In this document: positions 33,475 to 42,362 of the stretch, piece after piece | Layout: every line of letters begins with the position of its first letter | How positions within the stretch are numbered: the first letter of the stretch is position 1 | DNA from: Symsagittifera roscoffensis | Taxonomy: Eukaryota; Xenacoelomorpha; Acoela; Convolutidae | Assembly: GCF_963678635.1 (NCBI RefSeq) | Contig: NC_087062.1 | Span: 49,450,552 to 49,514,551, forward strand | DNA: 64,000 nucleotides | Reading direction: 5' to 3' | The notes under the pieces: model-generated | What the model saw: the letters and a program-made list of their open reading frames with translations, nothing else | Told to the model about the DNA's origin: nothing | The model's database searches: none | Program-made: the position numbers and the translations under genes

Positions 33475-34038
33475 TCAAACAAGGATTTCTCGCCTCAAAC
33501 GTTCTAATTCCTCGACCTTCTTCTTATTGCAATCCTCAAACAGTCTTTTCCACATATCTCTGTCTTCTTCAACACTGAGCAATTTCATGGTCACATGATC
33601 CAGTTCTTTCTTTGCTTCTTTTAGATCTGGTAGATCATGCATCATCTCATTAGTTTGGACTTCTTCTTCTACTCTCGCCCTCTTTGGTGGCACAGCTGCT
33701 CTCAATTGTGAACTAGACGAGGCTGCCTCGCTGTTCATCTCCTGATGCATCCTTCTCAATACAGGCCAAGGCTTGGTTGGGAGAGGCATCTCACCCGGTT
33801 GTTAGGTCCTGGAACTTCCCAATCCAGGCTCGTTTGCCAAGTCACTTCCCGAGAGAGCCCTGTTTCTACAACTCAATACCCTCATTATTGGGAGGTGTAG
33901 TACTTCTTGTTGACAATATGCTGCCATCAATAAGACTTCCGTGGGGCGGTCCCCACGGTTATTGTGCCCTAAGATGTTTGACAAGGCGACCAGCAACATG
34001 ACTACCTCTGGGTCCTCCAGAGCGAAGTCTCGATCCAT
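33475..34038 (-). pseudogene. Coiled-coil ORF N-terminal half, copy B
   Basis: Frames 34038-33802 and 33789-33475 are the copy B version of the coiled-coil protein. A stop near 33,800 splits it. The heptad-rich region is present up to RLRREILV, where the internal deletion joins it to the middle module. Confidence 0.5.
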
Positions 34039-34467
34039 TAGCCTCCTCTAGGTCCATCAGTTCATTCAAGTCGAAGTTATCCATTTCGTTAGATTCGGTT
34101 TGATTATCAGTTTGCACAATTGAAATCTGATGAATAAATAAATGATCAATCAGGATCTAGAAAAGAGGTCAAGAGTATCACATTTGTCAATATTACTCCA
34201 GATTTTGTATTAAAATTAATTTAAAACAGTCAGATAAAAGATTTTGATCTTAAAATATATTAAAATCAGGTTATTGCTGAAATTTTGGAATTCGACCTAA
34301 GAATGAACAGTGCAAACTTTGGGTCTGTTCCTTTGATTATCGTTCGGTCATTTGTGGTCACTAACCCTTCCACACCCAAGGTCCTAATAACATAACAGAT
34401 AACAACACATATAACATAACACGTCCTACACTCAACTTACACTCAGCCTATACTCAAATAAAAATTT

Positions 34468-34479
34468 CTTATATAAATA
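34468..34479 (-). promoter_or_regulatory. TATA-like box upstream of element copy B
   Basis: The minus strand reads TATTTATATAAG here, about 430 bp upstream of the coiled-coil ORF start of copy B, inside the 170-bp spacer between the leader of B and the 3' end of C. It is a plausible core promoter for the element. The spacer could be part of a terminal repeat shared by adjacent copies. Confidence 0.3.
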
Positions 34480-34532
34480 CACTTGTATATACAGATTACG
34501 TGTATCAATGCATACAGCTCCCGCGGATGCAG

Positions 34533-34960
34533 TCATCCTCGGTTTGGGTCGTATACTGGAAGCAAGAGCTCCCTCACCTCTCTTTCCACGAGGAAGCCTC
34601 TCAGACTCGTCAAGGAAAAGACCAAGTTTTTAAGGTCCACATGCTGTTTCTTTGTCGCCCTCGTCACCAAGAAGAATAAGTACTTTCCTGGTATTTGCGA
34701 AGCCGCTGGAGGCAAGGCTGCTACACCTACTATTCCTGATCTTTGCTTTGCTTCCACAGGAATTCTATGTTTTTATGTTCTCTTTTAAAATCTACTGCTA
34801 ACGCTGTCCTAAACCTCATGTCCACTGTGATTGAAATCACACATGTCATATTTGTGAGTATAAAATTGCTATCTGTTAGTATTATGCTACTTGAGTATTC
34901 ATTTGGCAGGTTCAAACATGACTCTACTACTCTATCTAAAACCGATTCTTTAGGATCCTC
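34533..34960 (-). pseudogene. Macro-domain (Appr-1''-p processing)-like C-terminal module, copy C
   Basis: A phase through 34960-34730 encodes CVISITVDMRF and ALAVDFKREHKNIEFL. An overlapping frame 34757-34533 encodes SGIVGVAALPP, GKYLFFLVTRATKKQ, a helix, and ELLLPVYDPNRG as its end. The order (Cys/Ile strand, A-x-x-V-D-F-K-R loop-helix, G-V-A-x-L strand, Y-x-F-x-L-V-T-x-x-x strand, helix, hydrophobic strand) follows ADP-ribose-binding macro domains of the Poa1/ALC1 type. Macro domains bind or remove ADP-ribose. This is a pattern match by eye. A one-base shift near 34,745 breaks the frame. Copy A has no equivalent. Confidence 0.45.
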
Positions 34961-34995
34961 GCCTGATTCTGCTTCTAAGTCACCTGTTTCTCTTG

Positions 34996-36900
34996 CTATT
35001 TTAAATTTTTTTTTATTAATAATTTTTCAGTGTGGGTAAGTCCTACCCCCACTCCCCGGACAAAAATATCCATCGACGTCCCTGTCGATCGCATACCGGA
35101 TATTATGTTGAGATTGGTCGCAGGATCGATTGATTGCCCTTCCTGGGCTACCCATGAAGAATTATTCCTGTCATTTTCTATGTATTTCATGCGCCAGGTC
35201 CAATTCCGCCCTTTCTTCTTCAAATCTTCCGGGTTTCAGTGTAGGTGTATTGGTGATTCGTCTCCTCGTCGATTCATCCGTGTACGCAAACTGCGTGTTT
35301 TGCATTACGGTAGCAATCCTGCCCACAAAGCATGGGTCCAAAGAACGCGAATGTTACTGCAGGACAGTATATAACCGTCATAAATTCCGTGGTTTCTCTT
35401 ATTAAGGCTAAGGGAACGGTCCTCATAGCCAGGCTCAAATCAGTCAAAAGGGGCATACCTCCTGCATGACGTCGCACATCTTCTTCCTTTTCAATCGTTT
35501 CGTCTTCTCCTGTTCCAAAGCGATTCTGCTGTAGAAGGTGTTGGATTAAGGTGTGTCTCAGATCCCTTACTTTGGTCCATGAGTCGGTGGATCTCTTCAT
35601 AACAAATCTCCTTGCGTTTTCTTTCATTTGTTCAGGATAGCAGGTCAAAATCATCAACACTCCCAAGTTCCCATGGATGATCGCAATTAGTGTCAGGAGT
35701 CCGTCCAGTCGCAGGTTCTGCAATCCCTCGGTGAGCAGTAGCACTGGTCCTTTCACGAAATTCTCCGCTCCAAATATCACGAACAACGCCAGGATCACTA
35801 CTATCGATGATTCTGTTACTGCGTGGAGGATTTCTTTTATCAGGTATCGAGAGAGTCCGGGTTAGACTTTCGCCAGGAAGGACGCGGTCCATCCTGCTCC
35901 TAACCCTTTTAACAAGCTGTCAGTTCTATCGTAGCCTTCTTCTCTGCATAGATTCTGCGTCCACAAAGTTTCAAGAGTAACTTGGCACATCCTATTCACG
36001 AATTCAGCTGACTTTTTCTCTGCATTCTCCGCTAAGTTCAACTCCTCCACCAGGTAGGCATGAATCTTCTTAATCATCACCGGGCCTCGCTAGAAAGCGT
36101 CCGCGCCCAATGCTGCTACTCGAGGAGTCAAGTGCAGCCACTTGTTGGCCTCTGGCTTCGTTCGAAAAACCATCGCTTTCAAGTGAGCTTTCGTCTCTTT
36201 GGAGTTCTGCCTCTTCTCTTATTCCTCCTTTATCTCCATTCCTCTGAACAACAAGTCATTGGACATCGCCTCTATCACTCGATGGTTATCGTTGATTCCT
36301 GGCTTTAATTTGAGCTGCTTGCTGAAATTGGACAGTTTCAACCCCAACACCTCATCCAGTACTAGCATGTTTAGTGTATGCTCTTTAAAACCTCTCATGG
36401 CGTTTGAGATGTCCGACCATATTGACGGCAATTCGGTGAAGATATGATCACATCACACTTCCCTTCTGAGAGTAATGGCACCATTGCGTACACGAATTTC
36501 AATCCATCCGGGAGACAACGCAAATATTCCGAAACAACGCAAATACCGCTTTTGGTGTCATCTTGGTGAATGCTCCTTCTTAAGTGTATCCGTTATCTCG
36601 CCCATTGATTCTAGAATATCTTTGGTTGCTGGCCAAACTGCATCTTCCGCCGTTTTAGGCTCTCTGAGTCTGCTCAGGAAACCCCTACTATGCAAGTGGT
36701 CGTTTATGCCAGCAAACACAATCGTGATCGGGTTCATTTCAGTTTGTCGTTGGACCCCGATTGCCACTGATACAGACTGCATCAAGTCCAAGTCGATTGC
36801 CGCCATCATTATCACTTCAGACCAGAAAAGGACTTGGAGTTCGCTACCACCAAAATCTTGGCCTTCCTCATCTCTGATTTATCGTACGCCGCAGAGATAG
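34996..36900 (-). pseudogene. Element copy C: second SGNH-like and helical modules, broken
   Basis: Frames 36815-36558 (NPITIVFAGINDH, block III-like), 36431-36219 (MRGFKEHTLNMLVLDEVLG), 36080-35862, 35892-35632, 35798-35274 and 35223-34996 are the copy C counterparts of copy A at 29.6-27.6 kb. They differ from A by scattered substitutions and by the deletion at about 35,340. Several frameshifts break the chain. Confidence 0.4.
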
Positions 36901-37492
36901 TCTCGTCCTTCCGGTTCACCATATCTCTTAACATCGCCTACTTGCTTTGGGTAAGCCCCTTTTTTACGTGAGATGGAGGTGTTCGTACTTGTTTGAACAG
37001 CTTCACATGCTGTCCTAATGGTGTCCTGGTCATCAGAAATCTTCCTGGTCTTTTTTATTCGATTTCCTTCCCTGTGGTTCATTCTCAGGTCCTGCAAAGG
37101 TCTGGCATTCACTGGACCCATGGTGTTATTTGAGGGCAGTCCCTCAAGATCAGCAAATCGTAATGCCGTCGTGGATCTAAAGTTGATGTCAGCTGCTTTC
37201 AACCAGTCCACTCGCACGATCGAGTATAGCCTATTCACAGATAACCTAGCTCTATTCACAATCCTTGTCGCGTCGGCTGCAAACATCACCATTTGAAGAT
37301 TCAATTTCTTTAGGTCTTGTTTGCAGACATGCCAGGGGGAAGGTATGGGTCTCGACGACACAAAGAACCCCTGTCTGGTCGTCGCTCTTCTCGGCCTGTA
37401 CCCGTTGTTTCTGACCTCGAGGTGCCTGACTTCGTATCCGTTGTCGAGTTAACACGTCCTAATCCCCTCCACGGATGAGTAGTCCTTCTCAA
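36879..37492 (-). pseudogene. Element copy C: basic region and conserved module
   Basis: Frames 37492-37310 (Arg-rich end of the SGNH protein, GTGREERRPDRGSLC) and 37361-36879 (DWLKAADINF and TTALRFADLEGLPS). The region from 37,017 rightwards is also present at 39,624-40,099 in the tandem duplicate, where the frame 39968-39582 is cut short at the duplication joint. Confidence 0.4.
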
Positions 37493-37716
37493 TGGAGCTT
37501 CGCCCAGTCAATTCAGACGTCCGTTCTTTGCCCCGGCTCACTGGAGCTCTATGGCACCTGCAGCACTGCTGCGACTGATCCCAGACCTGTCTCTAGATTA
37601 GGAGGCACAAAGGTCGAAATTGGCGGCTCATTCGCTGTTTCCTCCATCCTCAGCACTCCTGTATCAAAGAGTTTGACCTCTAGTTCGTCCAGTTGCTCCT
37701 GGAAGACGCGATTTAT

Positions 37717-38361
37717 CTAGGTTTGTCCCTCCATTCTGTCAAAATGGACTCCATCTGTAGTGAATCTGGCCTGATCCATGGCTCTCAGCTCATGCTCTAA
37801 ATCCATCAGGATCATCCGCACAGCATTGCAACTCGCCAGATTTCTCACTCTGTTATTCCATCTGATGACCTTTTCATTGTGCTTCCTTCCCGTCGGTGTT
37901 AACGTTCTCGTGCTCATCGGAGCAGTGCAGACGGTCAGTACCGCGCAGTTGAATTTCTGCCAGATAGCGGTAAATAGGCATAACATCATTGATTCCCATT
38001 GAGCTTCTTCCTCGTCCGAGCTCCTGGAAAAACTATTCGTACCTATTAAGATCATTATAATTGGAATTCTTCCTGGGTTCATCAGTTCCATCAATCGATA
38101 CAGCTGGGCTATCGTGGCGCATCCAAAGGCCATCACTGTGGTGATCCACGAGGTCCTCAAGTTTTGCAGAACTCTCACCAAATTGTTGTCCAGTATTAAA
38201 TGCGATGTCCCGAGCGGCGGTTGCTGCATGTTTACTGCCAGACTCCAAGTCGATCGATTGAAACATGATCGCATGTCCGTGTCCGGAACTCCAGTAACGT
38301 TGTTGTTCACCTGGTTGTTTTTCTGCCCATCAAACGCTCGGGACATTTTTTTCATCGGCAT
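37717..38361 (-). CDS. SGNH-hydrolase-like protein, copy C (truncated by nonsense codon)
   Basis: 214 codons matching copy A from MPMKKM to DGVHFDRMEGQT. The next codon is TAG where copy A has TGG. The LGTSHL block, the MILIGTN strand and the DGVHF block are all kept, and differences from copy A are mainly conservative (for example Met/Leu, Thr/Ala). The basic C-terminal region is separated by the stop. It overlaps the coiled-coil ORF upstream by about 10 bp in a different phase. Confidence 0.55.
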   Translation of the reverse strand: MPMKKMSRAFDGQKNNQVNNNVTGVPDTDMRSCFNRSTWSLAVNMQQPPLGTSHLILDNNLVRVLQNLRTSWITTVMAFGCATIAQLYRLMELMNPGRIPIIMILIGTNSFSRSSDEEEAQWESMMLCLFTAIWQKFNCAVLTVCTAPMSTRTLTPTGRKHNEKVIRWNNRVRNLASCNAVRMILMDLEHELRAMDQARFTTDGVHFDRMEGQT

Positions 38362-39299
38362 TTTCTTATCTTCTTGTCCGCAACTTTCGAGGTAGTCTTT
38401 GTCGGTCTCGTTGTGGTGTCAGCTCCCGTTTTTCTCTTAGTTTCTTGGGAGAGCTCCATTCTGCCGGTATTGTCGATCGTTCCATAGGGTGCACTCACGG
38501 CTACAAGTCGTCCACCCGTTTCTGTCAGCTTTTGCACTGTCTGTTCCACGACCGGGTCACCTAGGGTATCACTCGGGTCCGGGGTTGTTACCCTGCCGGC
38601 TGCTATCGGAACTCGTACTTCTGTCGTTTGACTAAGTTCGCGAGGCGTTAGAAGCTCCATCGGGGACTGCCCACGAGGAACATCCCTTGCGGGTATTGTT
38701 TTTTCCACTGCTGTCGTCAATGCCAGCGGCTCCGATCGCTCCTTATATTCTCGCCTCAAACGTTCTATTTCCTCGCCCTTCTTCTTATTGCAATCCTCAA
38801 ACAGTCTTTTCCACATATCTCTGTCTTCTTCAACACTGAGCAAATTCTTGGTCACTTGATCCAGTTCTTTCTTTGTTTCTTTTAGATCTTGTAGATCTTG
38901 CATCGTCTCATTAGTTTGGACTTCTTCTTCTACTCTCGCCCTCTTTGGTGGCACAGCTGCTCTCAATTGTGAACTAGACGAGGCTGCCTCGCTGTTCATC
39001 TCCTGATGCATCCTTCTCAATACAGGCCTAGGCTTGGTTGGGAGAGGCATCTCACCCGGTTGGTAGGTCCTGGAACTTCCCAATCCAGGCTCGTTCGCCA
39101 AGTCACTTCCCGAGAGAGCCCTGTTTCTACAACTCATTACCCTCATGCTTGGACGGTGTAGTACTTCTTGTTGTCCATGTGCTGCCATCAATAAGACTTC
39201 CGTGGGGCGGTCCCCACGGTTATTGTGCCCTAAGATGTTTGTCAAGGCGACCGGCAACATGACTACCTCTGGGTCCTCCAGAGCGAAGTCTCGATCCAT
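38352..39299 (-). CDS. Coiled-coil protein, copy C (intact)
   Basis: A 315-codon intact frame starting at the ATG at 39299. An acidic start (DFALEDPEVVML) is followed by CRNRALSGSDLANEPG and a basic patch PPKRARVEEE (residues about 118-127). A coiled coil rich in Leu/Lys/Glu (about residues 130-185) comes next, then a Pro/Thr-rich region with TTPDPSDTLGDP and a Lys/Thr-rich tail. A second ATG in another phase lies just upstream (39,345 region), so the start is not certain. The frame ends inside the start of the SGNH ORF, suggesting frameshift or reinitiation. Structural or nucleic-acid-binding function is a guess from composition. Confidence 0.5.
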   Translation of the reverse strand: MDRDFALEDPEVVMLPVALTNILGHNNRGDRPTEVLLMAAHGQQEVLHRPSMRVMSCRNRALSGSDLANEPGLGSSRTYQPGEMPLPTKPRPVLRRMHQEMNSEAASSSSQLRAAVPPKRARVEEEVQTNETMQDLQDLKETKKELDQVTKNLLSVEEDRDMWKRLFEDCNKKKGEEIERLRREYKERSEPLALTTAVEKTIPARDVPRGQSPMELLTPRELSQTTEVRVPIAAGRVTTPDPSDTLGDPVVEQTVQKLTETGGRLVAVSAPYGTIDNTGRMELSQETKRKTGADTTTRPTKTTSKVADKKIRKCR

Positions 39300-40323
39300 T
39301 AGCCTCCGCTAGGTCCATCAGTTCATTCAAGTCGAAGTTATCCATTTCATTAGATTCGGTTTGATTATCAGTTTGCACAATTGAAATCTGATGAATAATT
39401 AAATGATCAATCAGGATTTAGAAAAGAGGTCAAGAGTATCACATTTGTCAATATTACTCCAGATTTTGTTTGAAAATTAATTTAAGTGTTTTTTTACTAA
39501 AAAATGATTTTTTAAAATTGTTTGACAATGCAGCAAAAACCATTACGCTGTAATATTTTGCTGCTCAAATTATTCTACGTATCAAAAAGGGCTAGTGAAA
39601 TTAACCTGCTGCTTTAAAATCTGAATGGTGTCCTGGTCATCAGAAATCTTCCTGGTCTTTTTTATTCGATTTCCTTCCCTGTGGTTCATTCTCAGGTCCT
39701 GCAAAGGTCTGGCATTCACTGGACCCATGGTGTTATTTGAGGGCAGTCCCTCAAGATCAGCAAATCGTAATGCCGTCGTGGATCTAAAGTTGATGTCAGC
39801 TGCTTTCAACCAGTCCACTCGCACGATCGAGTATAGCCTATTCACAGATAACCTAGCTCTATTCACAATCCTTGTCGCGTCGGCTGCAAACATCACCATT
39901 TGAAGATTCAATTTCTTTAGGTCTTGTTTGCAGACATGCCAGGGGGAAGGTATGGGTCTCGACGACACAAAGAACCCCTGTCTGGTCGTCGCTCTTCTCG
40001 GCCTGTACCCGTTGTTTCTGACCTCGAGGTGCCTGACTTCGTATCCGTTGTCGAGTTAACACGTCCTAATCCCCTCCACGGATGAGTAGTCCTTCTCAAT
40101 GGAGCTTCGCCCAGTCAATTCAGACGTCCGTTCTTTGCCCCGGCTCACTGGAGCTCTATGGCACCTGCAGCACTGCTGCGACTGATCCCAGACCTGTCTC
40201 TAGATTAGGAGGCACAAAGGTCGAAATTGGCGGCTCATTCGCTGTTTCCTCCATCCTCAGCACTCCTGTATCAAAGAGTTTGACCTCTAGTTCGTCCAGT
40301 TGCTCCTGGAAGACGCGATTTAT

Positions 40324-40968
40324 CTAGGTTTGTCCCTCCATTCTGTCAAAATGGACTCCATCTGTAGTGAATCTGGCCTGATCCATGGCTCTCAGCTCAT
40401 GCTCTAAATCCATCAGGATCATCCGCACAGCATTGCAACTCGCCAGATTTCTCACTCTGTTATTCCATCTGATGACCTTTTCATTGTGCTTCCTTCCCGT
40501 CGGTGTTAACGTTCTCGTGCTCATCGGAGCAGTGCAGACGGTCAGTACCGCGCAGTTGAATTTCTGCCAGATAGCGGTAAATAGGCATAACATCATTGAT
40601 TCCCATTGAGCTTCTTCCTCGTCCGAGCTCCTGGAAAAACTATTCGTACCTATTAAGATCATTATAATTGGAATTCTTCCTGGGTTCATCAGTTCCATCA
40701 ATCGATACAGCTGGGCTATCGTGGCGCATCCAAAGGCCATCACTGTGGTGATCCACGAGGTCCTCAAGTTTTGCAGAACTCTCACCAAATTGTTGTCCAG
40801 TATTAAATGCGATGTCCCGAGCGGCGGTTGCTGCATGTTTACTGCCAGACTCCAAGTCGATCGATTGAAACATGATCGCATGTCCGTGTCCGGAACTCCA
40901 GTAACGTTGTTGTTCACCTGGTTGTTTTTCTGCCCATCAAACGCTCGGGACATTTTTTTCATCGGCAT
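40324..40968 (-). CDS. SGNH-hydrolase-like protein, duplicate in unit 2
   Basis: Identical to the copy C frame 38361-37717, including its premature stop. It carries the LGTSHL, MILIGTN and DGVHF blocks. It has no independent information beyond that copy because the whole unit is duplicated. Confidence 0.5.
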   Translation of the reverse strand: MPMKKMSRAFDGQKNNQVNNNVTGVPDTDMRSCFNRSTWSLAVNMQQPPLGTSHLILDNNLVRVLQNLRTSWITTVMAFGCATIAQLYRLMELMNPGRIPIIMILIGTNSFSRSSDEEEAQWESMMLCLFTAIWQKFNCAVLTVCTAPMSTRTLTPTGRKHNEKVIRWNNRVRNLASCNAVRMILMDLEHELRAMDQARFTTDGVHFDRMEGQT

Positions 40969-41906
40969 TTTCTTATCTTCTTGTCCGCAACTTTCGAGGT
41001 AGTCTTTGTCGGTCTCGTTGTGGTGTCAGCTCCCGTTTTTCTCTTAGTTTCTTGGGAGAGCTCCATTCTGCCGGTATTGTCGATCGTTCCATAGGGTGCA
41101 CTCACGGCTACAAGTCGTCCACCCGTTTCTGTCAGCTTTTGCACTGTCTGTTCCACGACCGGGTCACCTAGGGTATCACTCGGGTCCGGGGTTGTTACCC
41201 TGCCGGCTGCTATCGGAACTCGTACTTCTGTCGTTTGACTAAGTTCGCGAGGCGTTAGAAGCTCCATCGGGGACTGCCCACGAGGAACATCCCTTGCGGG
41301 TATTGTTTTTTCCACTGCTGTCGTCAATGCCAGCGGCTCCGATCGCTCCTTATATTCTCGCCTCAAACGTTCTATTTCCTCGCCCTTCTTCTTATTGCAA
41401 TCCTCAAACAGTCTTTTCCACATATCTCTGTCTTCTTCAACACTGAGCAAATTCTTGGTCACTTGATCCAGTTCTTTCTTTGTTTCTTTTAGATCTTGTA
41501 GATCTTGCATCGTCTCATTAGTTTGGACTTCTTCTTCTACTCTCGCCCTCTTTGGTGGCACAGCTGCTCTCAATTGTGAACTAGACGAGGCTGCCTCGCT
41601 GTTCATCTCCTGATGCATCCTTCTCAATACAGGCCTAGGCTTGGTTGGGAGAGGCATCTCACCCGGTTGGTAGGTCCTGGAACTTCCCAATCCAGGCTCG
41701 TTCGCCAAGTCACTTCCCGAGAGAGCCCTGTTTCTACAACTCATTACCCTCATGCTTGGACGGTGTAGTACTTCTTGTTGTCCATGTGCTGCCATCAATA
41801 AGACTTCCGTGGGGCGGTCCCCACGGTTATTGTGCCCTAAGATGTTTGTCAAGGCGACCGGCAACATGACTACCTCTGGGTCCTCCAGAGCGAAGTCTCG
41901 ATCCAT
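40959..41906 (-). CDS. Coiled-coil protein, duplicate in unit 2
   Basis: Identical to the copy C frame 39299-38352 (315 codons). It has the same overlap with the SGNH frame downstream, and the same truncated leader and host flank upstream. Confidence 0.5.
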   Translation of the reverse strand: MDRDFALEDPEVVMLPVALTNILGHNNRGDRPTEVLLMAAHGQQEVLHRPSMRVMSCRNRALSGSDLANEPGLGSSRTYQPGEMPLPTKPRPVLRRMHQEMNSEAASSSSQLRAAVPPKRARVEEEVQTNETMQDLQDLKETKKELDQVTKNLLSVEEDRDMWKRLFEDCNKKKGEEIERLRREYKERSEPLALTTAVEKTIPARDVPRGQSPMELLTPRELSQTTEVRVPIAAGRVTTPDPSDTLGDPVVEQTVQKLTETGGRLVAVSAPYGTIDNTGRMELSQETKRKTGADTTTRPTKTTSKVADKKIRKCR

Positions 41907-42238
41907 TAGCCTCCGCTAGGTCCATCAGTTCATTCAAGTCGAAGTTATCCATTTCATTAGATTCGGTTTGATTATCAGTTTGCACAATTGAAATCTGATG
42001 AATAATTAAATGATCAATCAGGATTTAGAAAAGAGGTCAAGAGTATCACATTTGTCAATATTACTCCAGATTTTGTTTGAAAATTAATTTAAGTGTTTTT
42101 TTACTAAAAAATGATTTTTTAAAATTGTTTGACAATGCAGCAAAAACCATTACGCTGTAATATTTTGCTGCTCAAATTATTCTACGTATCAAAAAGGGCT
42201 AGTGAAATTAACCTGCTGCTTTAAAATCTGAATGTTTC

Positions 42239-42362
42239 AGTGAAACAAATGGCCTGTGCAAACAGCTCAAACAACCAAACGAGCAGCGAAGTTTTAGTTT
42301 GTGCCATTTGCACAGACATTAAAACTAATCCTCGAACTTTACTTTGTGGCCATTCTTATTGC
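42239..42362 (+). pseudogene. RING-finger (TRIM-like) first coding exon, interrupted by the Gypsy element
   Basis: TTTCAG (42233-42238) looks like a splice acceptor. From the ATG at 42249 the frame encodes a short polar start, then VLVCAICTDIK and PRTLLCGHSYC. C-x2-C followed by C-x-H-x2-C is the first half of a C3HC4 RING, the part that binds the first zinc and half of the second. RING proteins of this kind are E3 ubiquitin ligases. Immediately after this Cys the sequence becomes the antisense 3' end of the Ty3/Gypsy element, and the second half of the RING is not in the window. It is the only convincing host gene piece here. Truncated at the insertion it would not fold. Confidence 0.65.

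Larger units (their letters stand above)
32485..34365 (-). mobile_element. SGNH element copy B, internally deleted
   Basis: From right to left: leader 34.36-34.04; coiled-coil ORF start (34038-33475), cut at about 33,480; then a jump to the middle module (33.48-33.15), removing what spans about 27.9-31.6 kb in copy A; then the alternative 3' end with the macro-like domain (33.1-32.49). It stands head-to-tail between copies A and C. The A leader joins the B 3' end at about 32,485 without the 170-bp spacer present between B and C. Confidence 0.55.
34533..39485 (-). mobile_element. SGNH element copy C
   Basis: This copy spans the alternative 3' end with macro-like module (34.53-35.2), a truncated middle module joined at about 35,340 to the helical module (deleting what spans 27.72-28.18 in A), the second SGNH-like module, basic region, SGNH protein, coiled-coil ORF and part of the leader. 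It ends within the leader at about 39,480, where unrelated AT-rich sequence, the left flank of the RING exon, begins. It has the best coiled-coil ORF, but a nonsense codon in the SGNH ORF. Confidence 0.55.
37017..39623. repeat. 2607-bp tandem duplication, unit 1
   Basis: The unit from AATG at 37017 to 39623 recurs at 39624-42230. All frames in it are identical, and the spot-checked nucleotides (both ends and middle) show no difference. The unit contains most of copy C's first half plus about 140 bp of flanking host sequence. Confidence 0.85.
39624..42230. repeat. 2607-bp tandem duplication, unit 2 (element copy D)
   Basis: Direct continuation of unit 1. AATG is present at both breakpoints and the joint, consistent with a 4-bp microhomology event. 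It ends one base before AATGTTTCAG, which leads into the RING exon. Perfect identity means either a very recent event or an assembly artefact. Confidence 0.85.
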
